DNA of 28,195 nt from JAIQFR01 sp041494445 (GTDB taxonomy: Bacteria > Acidobacteriota > Polarisedimenticolia > Polarisedimenticolales > JAIQFR01): the NCBI GenBank assembly GCA_041494445.1, contig JBGQAU010000034.1, forward strand, positions 1 through 28,195, given 5' to 3'. Position numbers and translations under genes: made by a program. The notes below the pieces were generated by a model. It searched no databases, was not told where the DNA came from, and worked only from the letters and a program-made list of their open reading frames with translations. Positions 23,259 through 28,195 of the stretch are shown one piece after another; within the stretch, counting starts at the first letter, position 1; every line of letters begins with the position of its first letter.

Positions 23259-24290
23259 ATGAAGGAAGTCCTCAAGTACGGGGCCGGGGTGGCCCTGGCG
23301 GTCTTGCTGCTCTGGTTCGTCCTGCGGGGCGTGGATCGGCGCGCTCTTCTTTCCGCGATCGGCCGGGCCTCGGTAGGCGGGCTCGTGGCCGGCGCCATGG
23401 TGAACCTCGCCCACAACGTCTTCCGAGTCTGGCGCTGGGGAGCGCTGTTGGCTCCAGTCCGCCCAAGGCTCAGGTTTCGGCCGATGTTCGCCTCGGTGAT
23501 CATCGGCTACCTCACGACGTGGGTCCTCCCCGGCCGGCTCGGCGAGCTCGTGCGTCCCGCGCTGCTGACCGCGAGGGAGGGCGTTCCGATCGGTCCCTCG
23601 CTCGGCTCCATCGTGGCGGACCGGGTGTTGGACGGCGCGGCGATCGTGGCGCTCTTCGCGACGGGGACGTTTCTGGCCCCGATCCGGGGGAGCGCCGCGC
23701 GGGAGATTCGCTCGGCGGCGATCGTGTTGCTGGCCGTCGTGATGCTGTTCATGCTCGGCGCGATCGTGGCGGGGAGAGCGCGCGACCGGATCGGAGCCTG
23801 GTCCGAGCGAAGGGGGCGGTTCTTCCGGCGGGCCGGGCGGGCTTTCGTGGCGCTGAGCCTGGGCACCGAGGCGCTCCGGCGACCCCGGCTCCTCGCGGTC
23901 GTCCTGGGTCACAGCGTTCTCGCATGGCTGACCATAGCGGCCGGTACGTGGCTCGGGGTGCGAGCCTCCGGCGCCGACGTTTCGTTCCCGGCCATGATGG
24001 TGATGCTTCCGCTCCTCGCCTTCGGTGTGGCCGTTCCGACGCCGGGAGGGGCCGGGGGTTACCATGCCGCGATGGCGTTCGGCCTCGAGATGCTGTTCGG
24101 CGTGCCGGCGGACACCGCCGTCGCTGCGGGAATCCTCATGCACCTGGCCGTGGTGCTTCCCGTGATCGTTCTGGGGCTCGTCCTCCTCAAGACCGAAGGG
24201 ATCTCGTGGGCCGACGTCCTGGCCGCGGCGCGCGGGGTGAGGGCCCTGGGGCGGGAAGCGACGCGGGGCGCGGAGGGGGGAACGGCATGA
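23259..24290 (+). CDS. Flippase-like integral membrane protein (UPF0104/LPG_synthase_TM type)
   Basis: 343 residues with about eight membrane helices. The family signatures are 'LPGRLGELVRPALL' after helix 3 (P.r.GE..R), 'VADRVLDGAAIVALF' (the eR..D motif) and 'PTPGGAGGYHAAMAFG' (P.PGG.G..E/H). This is the membrane domain shared by MprF and AglD-like proteins (PF03706). Without an attached LPG synthase domain it is probably a lipid or glycolipid translocase or a helper in envelope lipid synthesis. The usual Glu after PGG is His-Ala here ('GGYHAA'), a small variation. Its stop overlaps the start of nrdR by 4 bp (ATGA), which couples their translation; I see no functional link. Confidence 0.88.
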   Translation: MKEVLKYGAGVALAVLLLWFVLRGVDRRALLSAIGRASVGGLVAGAMVNLAHNVFRVWRWGALLAPVRPRLRFRPMFASVIIGYLTTWVLPGRLGELVRPALLTAREGVPIGPSLGSIVADRVLDGAAIVALFATGTFLAPIRGSAAREIRSAAIVLLAVVMLFMLGAIVAGRARDRIGAWSERRGRFFRRAGRAFVALSLGTEALRRPRLLAVVLGHSVLAWLTIAAGTWLGVRASGADVSFPAMMVMLPLLAFGVAVPTPGGAGGYHAAMAFGLEMLFGVPADTAVAAGILMHLAVVLPVIVLGLVLLKTEGISWADVLAAARGVRALGREATRGAEGGTA

Positions 24291-24745
24291 GATGCCCGTT
24301 TTGCGGTCACCAGAAGGACAAGGTCGTGGACTCGCGGGAGACCGGCTCCGGCGACGCGATCCGGCGGCGAAGGGAATGCCTGGAATGCAGCCGCCGATTC
24401 ACGTCGTACGAGCGGGTGGAGGAGATCCCGTTCCTCGTGATCAAGAAGGATGGGAGGCGCGAGCCGTTCGACCGGCGGAAGCTCCTGGCGGGGTTGCACC
24501 GAGCCTGCGAGAAGCGACCGATCCCCGCGAAGGCGCTGGATGCCGTCGCCGACGAGGTCGAGCAGATGGTCCAGGACAGTCCGGACCGCGAGGTCGAGGC
24601 TCGGGTGATCGGCGAGCGGGTGATGGTGAGCCTCAAGGAACTGGATAAGGTCGCGTACGTCCGCTTCGCGTCCGTCTACCGTCAATTTGAGGACGTGCAG
24701 GAATTCATGGCGGAGCTCAAGGACCTTCTCGAGACACGAAGGTAG
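24287..24745 (+). CDS. nrdR: NrdR transcriptional repressor
   Basis: 152 residues, standard length. The zinc ribbon has Cys3, Cys6, Cys31 and Cys34 ('MRCPFCGHQKDKVVDSRE...ECLECSRRFTSYE' region). The ATP-cone follows from about residue 45 ('IPFLVIKKDGRREPFDRRKLLAGL'). NrdR binds ATP/dATP and represses ribonucleotide reductase genes through NrdR boxes. GGAGG (24272-24276) gives a clear ribosome site 10 bases before ATG 24287. No nrd genes are in the window, so its targets lie elsewhere. Confidence 0.97.
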   Translation: MRCPFCGHQKDKVVDSRETGSGDAIRRRRECLECSRRFTSYERVEEIPFLVIKKDGRREPFDRRKLLAGLHRACEKRPIPAKALDAVADEVEQMVQDSPDREVEARVIGERVMVSLKELDKVAYVRFASVYRQFEDVQEFMAELKDLLETRR

Positions 24746-24826
24746 GGAAGGGACGGACCTCGGCGGCATCGCGCGGGGCGACCCGGGATGCGACGCCGAC
24801 GAGCCCGTCCTCGGCGGGAGGCCACC

Positions 24827-25270
24827 ATGGCGAGAGCGTTCGGTCCCCTCCTCGAGGCGGCGAGGATCCAGAGCGAGATCAACCGTCTCTTCAACAATCT
24901 GCTCGACCTCGGTGGCGAGGGAAAAGACGGCGGCGCCTGGATCCCCAACGCCGACATCGTCGAGACCGAGGACGCCCTCTTGGTCAAGGTCGAGTTGCCC
25001 GGAGTCGCCCCGGCGGGCCTCTCGGTGTCCGTCCTCGGTGGGAACTTGATCCTCCAAGGAGAGAAGGGGCGTCCCGAGCCCGAGGCGCGGTCGAAGTTCC
25101 ACCTCGCCGAGCGCGCCTTCGGCCGGTTCCGGCGCGTGATCAACCTGGGCGTCCCGGTCAATACCCACCGTGCGGAGGCGGAGTTCGGGGACGGCCTCCT
25201 CAGGGTGCGGTTCCCGAAGGTCCCGAACCGGAGGGGAGAAGAGGTCGCCATCGAGGTGAAGGCGCCATGA
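24827..25270 (+). CDS. Hsp20-family small heat-shock protein
   Basis: 147 residues. ATG 24827 lies six bases after GGGAGG (24815-24820). A short helical N-terminus ('IQSEINRLFNNLLDLGGE') is followed by an alpha-crystallin domain from about residue 40: 'WIPNADIVETEDALLVKVELPGVAP' is the Hsp20 strand pattern and 'FGRFRRVINLGVPVN' the beta-5 region. The typical 'GxL' motif is present as 'GDGLLRVRFPK'. The protein ends shortly after the domain with 'EVAIEVKAP', so the usual C-terminal I-x-I tail is the only element I cannot clearly place. It holds unfolded proteins. Its stop overlaps the lon start (ATGA), so holdase and protease are made together. No sigma-32 promoter was found in front. Confidence 0.93.
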   Translation: MARAFGPLLEAARIQSEINRLFNNLLDLGGEGKDGGAWIPNADIVETEDALLVKVELPGVAPAGLSVSVLGGNLILQGEKGRPEPEARSKFHLAERAFGRFRRVINLGVPVNTHRAEAEFGDGLLRVRFPKVPNRRGEEVAIEVKAP

Positions 25271-27714
25271 AGGCTGCGGCGCCCGATCGTCCCGCGGAGG
25301 AGCAGGTCCGGGTGCCCTCGGAGCTGCCCGTCCTCCCGCTCAGGGACATGGTCGTGTATCCGTTCATCATCGCGCCGCTGTCCGTGGCGCGGGACCTGTC
25401 CATCCAGGCGGTGGATCGGGCCCTCTCCGAGAACCGGATGATCCTGCTCGTCGCGCAGAAGGACAAGGACGAGGAGGAGCCGGCGGCCGACGACCTGTAC
25501 CAGGTCGGAACCGTGGCCGTCATCATGCGCATGCTCAAGCTGCCCGACGAGAGGATCCGTGTGCTCGTGCAGGGAGTCTGCCGCGCGCGGGTGGTGGAGT
25601 ACCTCGCGCTGCGGCCGTACCTGCAGGCACGGATCGAGCAGATCGGGGACCAGCCGCACGACCCCTCCTCGATCGAGAAGGAAGCGCTGATGCGCTCGGT
25701 GAAGCGGACGCTCGAGCGGGCCACGAGCCTCGGGAAGAACCTTCCGTCGGAGGTCATGGTCATCGCGAACAACCTGGAGGACCCGGGGCGGCTCGCGGAC
25801 CTCACCGCGTCGAATCTCGATCTCAAGGTCGGGGAGGCGCAGGAGATCCTGGAGACCCTCGACCCGGTGGCGCGGTTGAAGCGCGCCAACGACCTTCTCG
25901 GGCGCGAGCTCAACCTGCTCTCGATGCAGCGGGAGATCGACTCGATGGCCCGCGACGAGATGGACCGCTCGCAGCGGGAGTTCTACCTCCGGCACCAGAT
26001 GAAGGCGATCCTGAACGAGCTGGGAGAGGGGAACGAGCTCTCCGAGGAGGTCGAGCAGTACCGGCAGAAGGCGAAGGAGGGCCGGATGCCGGAGCACGCG
26101 GTCGAGGAGATGGAGAAGCAGATCAAGAAGCTCGAGCGCATGCACCCGGACTCCGCGGAGACGGCGACGGTCCGGAACTACCTGGACTGGCTCACGGGGA
26201 TGCCGTGGGGGAAGGAGACGAAGGACAACCTGCACCTCAAGAAGGCGCGGAAGATCCTCGACGACGACCACTACGGCTTGGAGAAGGTCAAGGAGCGGAT
26301 TCTGGAATACCTCGCCGTCCGGAAGCTCAGGAGCCGCAGCAAGGGGCCGATCCTCTGCTTCGTCGGCCCGCCCGGGGTCGGAAAGACCTCCCTCGGCCGC
26401 TCGATCGCGCGGGCGCTGGGGCGGAACTTCGTCCGGCTGTCGCTGGGAGGGGTCAAGGACGAGGCGGAGGTCCGCGGGCACCGCCGGACTTACGTGGGCG
26501 CCATGCCGGGCCGGATCATCCAGGGGATCCACCAGGCCGGGTCTGGCAACCCCGTGTTCATGCTGGACGAGGTGGACAAGATCGGCGCCGATTTCCGCGG
26601 AGACCCCTCCGCGGCGCTTCTCGAGGTCCTGGACCCGGAGCAGAACTTCTCTTTCCGCGACCACTACCTCAACCTGCCGTACGACCTCTCCAACGTACTG
26701 TTCATCACGACCGCCAACCTCCTCGACCCGGTCCAGCCGGCGTTCCGGGACCGGATGGAGGTCATCCGCCTGTCCGGCTACACCGAGGAAGAGAAGCTCA
26801 TGATCGCGCGGCGCCACCTAGTGCCGCGGCAGATCGTGGAGAACGGGCTGAAGCCCGCGCAGATCGAGTTTTCCGAGAACGCGATCAAGGCGCTGATCTC
26901 CGACTACACCCGCGAGGCGGGGCTCAGGAACCTCGAGCGCTCCATCGCTTCGGTCTGTCGCAAGGTGGCCAGGCACGTGGCGGAGGGACGCCGGGGAAAG
27001 GTGCGGATCATCGCGTCGAGCCTCGAGTCCTACCTGGGTGTGGCCCCGGCCTCGCGGGAGGACGCGCTCGCCGAGGACCAGGTCGGGGTGGCGACGGGCC
27101 TCGCTTGGACCGAGGCCGGCGGCGACGTCCTGTTCGTCGAGGCCACGGCGATGAAGGGGCGGGGCAACCTGATCCTGACCGGGCACCTCGGCGAGGTGAT
27201 GAAGGAGTCGGCCCAGGCGGCGCTCTCGTACGCGCGGGCGAGAGGGGCGAAGCTCGGGATCCCCGAGGACTTCTTCGAGGAGAAGGACGTCCACGTCCAC
27301 GTCCCGGAGGGGGCGATTCCGAAGGACGGGCCCTCGGCGGGTATCACGATGGCCACCGCGATGCTCTCCGCGTTCACCGATCGACCGGTGGCCCGGGACG
27401 TCGCGATGACCGGCGAGATCACGCTCAGGGGAAACGTCCTGCCGGTCGGCGGGATCAAGGAGAAGGTCCTGGCCGCGCGCCGTTCCGGGATCGGGACCGT
27501 CATCCTTCCGGAGGTCAACCGGAAGAACCTCGAGGACATCCCGCCGGGGCTTCGGAAGGATCTGCGGTTCGTGTTCGTCAGGGACATTCAGGAGGTCTTC
27601 GCGGCCGCGCTCAGGGAATCCACCAAGACGCCCGGCGAGAAGACGCCCGGCGAGAAGGCGCCCGGCGAAAGGCGACGGAGCGCGGGCCGCCGCCGAGCGC
27701 CGCGAGTTCGCTGA
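25267..27714 (+). CDS. lon: ATP-dependent Lon protease
   Basis: 815 residues, the normal LonA length. Parts in order: Lon-N substrate domain (about 1-215, 'LPVLPLRDMVVYPFIIAPLSV'), coiled helical linker, AAA+ domain with Walker A 'GPPGVGKT' (367-374) and Walker B 'VFMLDEVDKI', and the C-terminal protease domain with the Ser690-Lys733 dyad ('KDGPSAG' and 'GGIKEKVLA'). Lon degrades misfolded and short-lived regulatory proteins. The last ~30 residues, after 'FAAALRES', are an unconserved charged tail with three PGE(K/R) repeats. Co-translated with hsp20. All catalytic residues are intact. Confidence 0.98.
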   Translation: MKAAAPDRPAEEQVRVPSELPVLPLRDMVVYPFIIAPLSVARDLSIQAVDRALSENRMILLVAQKDKDEEEPAADDLYQVGTVAVIMRMLKLPDERIRVLVQGVCRARVVEYLALRPYLQARIEQIGDQPHDPSSIEKEALMRSVKRTLERATSLGKNLPSEVMVIANNLEDPGRLADLTASNLDLKVGEAQEILETLDPVARLKRANDLLGRELNLLSMQREIDSMARDEMDRSQREFYLRHQMKAILNELGEGNELSEEVEQYRQKAKEGRMPEHAVEEMEKQIKKLERMHPDSAETATVRNYLDWLTGMPWGKETKDNLHLKKARKILDDDHYGLEKVKERILEYLAVRKLRSRSKGPILCFVGPPGVGKTSLGRSIARALGRNFVRLSLGGVKDEAEVRGHRRTYVGAMPGRIIQGIHQAGSGNPVFMLDEVDKIGADFRGDPSAALLEVLDPEQNFSFRDHYLNLPYDLSNVLFITTANLLDPVQPAFRDRMEVIRLSGYTEEEKLMIARRHLVPRQIVENGLKPAQIEFSENAIKALISDYTREAGLRNLERSIASVCRKVARHVAEGRRGKVRIIASSLESYLGVAPASREDALAEDQVGVATGLAWTEAGGDVLFVEATAMKGRGNLILTGHLGEVMKESAQAALSYARARGAKLGIPEDFFEEKDVHVHVPEGAIPKDGPSAGITMATAMLSAFTDRPVARDVAMTGEITLRGNVLPVGGIKEKVLAARRSGIGTVILPEVNRKNLEDIPPGLRKDLRFVFVRDIQEVFAAALRESTKTPGEKTPGEKAPGERRRSAGRRRAPRVR
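27628..27672 (+). repeat. Three 15-bp tandem repeats in the 3' end of lon
   Basis: Units 27628-27642, 27643-27657 and 27658-27672; the first two are identical (ACGCCCGGCGAGAAG) and the third differs at three bases. They encode TPGEK-TPGEK-APGER in the C-terminal tail of Lon. In-frame 15-bp units can change copy number without breaking the gene. Confidence 0.85.
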
Positions 27715-27765
27715 GGGGCAGTGCGCGCCGGTGCCTGAGCCTGCCCACCCCCGGCCGGTGGTTCC

Positions 27766-27794
27766 TTGACCCCTGGCGGCCGGCTCCCTAGAAT
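27766..27794 (+). promoter_or_regulatory. Strong promoter directly ahead of a terminator
   Basis: TTGACC (27766-27771), 17-bp spacer, TAGAAT (27789-27794). Predicted start is near 27801, two bases before the left arm of the intrinsic terminator at 27803. Confidence 0.65.
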
Positions 27795-27802
27795 GCGATT
27801 CG

Positions 27803-27833
27803 AGGGACCGTCCCGACGACGGTCCCTTTTTTT
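27803..27833 (+). terminator. Intrinsic terminator (lon operon end, or attenuator of the ECF sigma gene)
   Basis: AGGGACCGTC (27803-27812) and GACGGTCCCT (27818-27827) form a perfect 10-bp stem with loop CCGAC, followed by a run of seven T (27827-27833). It lies about 90 bp after the lon stop. Because the promoter at 27766 reads straight into it, it could equally act on the downstream gene. Confidence 0.85.
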
Positions 27834-27919
27834 AGGGATCCGGCTAGACGTCGGGGCGGCGTTGCCCGTATCTCACTGTGGCTCCCGCCCCAGTCCGCCG
27901 TGTCCCCGAAGCCGGGCGG

Positions 27920-28195
27920 ATGCGGGACGAGACCGATCTGATAGCGGAAGCCGCGCGCGGCGACGCGGATGCGTTCGAGGAGCTGGTGCTTCTCAAGCGC
28001 GAGCAGGTCGTCCGGACCGCCTATCAGATCACGGGCGACCTCGAGGACGCCCGTGACGTCGCGCAGTGGGTTTTCATCCGGCTCTGGAAGGTGCTACGGC
28101 GTTTCGACCCCGGGCGCCGTTTCGACACGTGGTTGTATAGGATCACCGTGAACGCCGCCATCGACCTGCTCCGTGAGATCGAGGGGCTGTCCACC
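27920..28195 (+). CDS. ECF sigma factor (RpoE-like), N-terminal part, cut by the window edge
   Basis: 92 codons open to the right edge. The visible part is the sigma-70 region 2 of ECF factors: 'MRDETDLIAEAARGDADAFEELVLL' (region 2.1 entry), 'TGDLEDARDVAQWVFIRLWKVLRRF' (the DA.D..Q.vF...w core-binding helix) and 'FDTWLYRITVNAAIDLLRE' (region 2.4, -10 recognition). Region 4 lies outside. ATG 27920 is chosen; an in-frame GTG at 27878 would add 14 residues without conservation or a ribosome site. No good Shine-Dalgarno precedes either. The gene sits behind the promoter-terminator pair, which may control it. Anti-sigma and targets are not visible. Confidence 0.88.
   Translation, partial: MRDETDLIAEAARGDADAFEELVLLKREQVVRTAYQITGDLEDARDVAQWVFIRLWKVLRRFDPGRRFDTWLYRITVNAAIDLLREIEGLST

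Noticed and set aside
24682..26817. 711-codon minus-strand frame opposite nrdR, hsp20 and lon
   Set aside because: Runs through three certain genes and shows no conserved motif.

Overview
This is a GC-rich bacterial chromosomal window (roughly 70% G+C, strong G/C preference at third codon positions) with 20 convincing protein genes, two of them partial and two very short, plus one tRNA-Leu. The mix of a S46 dipeptidyl peptidase, CarD, an RpoH-like sigma factor, a sigma-54 activator/kinase pair, RqcH and secreted TPR metallopeptidase suggests a Gram-negative, Acidobacteriota-like organism. That placement is inferred from gene content only and is tentative. There is no 16S gene, prophage, insertion sequence or CRISPR array.

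Left end (1-4234): the 3' end of a diacylglycerol/lipid kinase, then purC. Convergent with purC is a minus-strand three-gene cassette: a radical SAM/SPASM protein (2570-3910), a 30-codon peptide gene with a perfect Shine-Dalgarno (2417-2509), and a second radical SAM/SPASM protein (1285-2343). A 13-bp perfect stem-loop sits between the peptide and the distal maturase. This looks like a RiPP (ribosomally made, post-translationally modified peptide) locus. I cannot match the peptide, which carries C16-S-C18-Y and C26, to a named family, so it is the main discovery candidate.

Middle left (4235-9796): a secreted S46 dipeptidyl peptidase (DPP7-like by its Gly at the specificity position), nagZ on the opposite strand, an M23 peptidase with one membrane anchor, and an RpoH-like sigma factor. 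Several of these act in the envelope or in stress response.

Centre (9797-18459): a sigma-54-type promoter precedes a 36-residue single-span membrane peptide, followed by an NtrC-family regulator and its membrane histidine kinase, which overlap by 4 bp. Convergent with the kinase is a secreted HExxH metallopeptidase with C-terminal TPRs. Divergent from that are a metallophosphoesterase, an overlapping small membrane protein, and a PF09818-type ABC-class ATPase that is probably translated from a leaderless mRNA.

Right (18490-28195): a GT39-like membrane glycosyltransferase with a TPR tail lies directly behind tRNA-Leu(CAA). Divergent from these are carD, then rqcH, a flippase-like membrane protein overlapping nrdR, and hsp20 overlapping lon. 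Hsp20, Lon, RqcH and RpoH form a proteostasis theme. After lon comes a consensus promoter placed directly on top of a perfect intrinsic terminator, followed by the start of an ECF sigma factor that runs off the window.

Promoters are listed where both hexamers and spacing could be read. Many are TTGNCN-17/18-TANNNT, and at least two lie so close to the start codon that the transcript would be leaderless.
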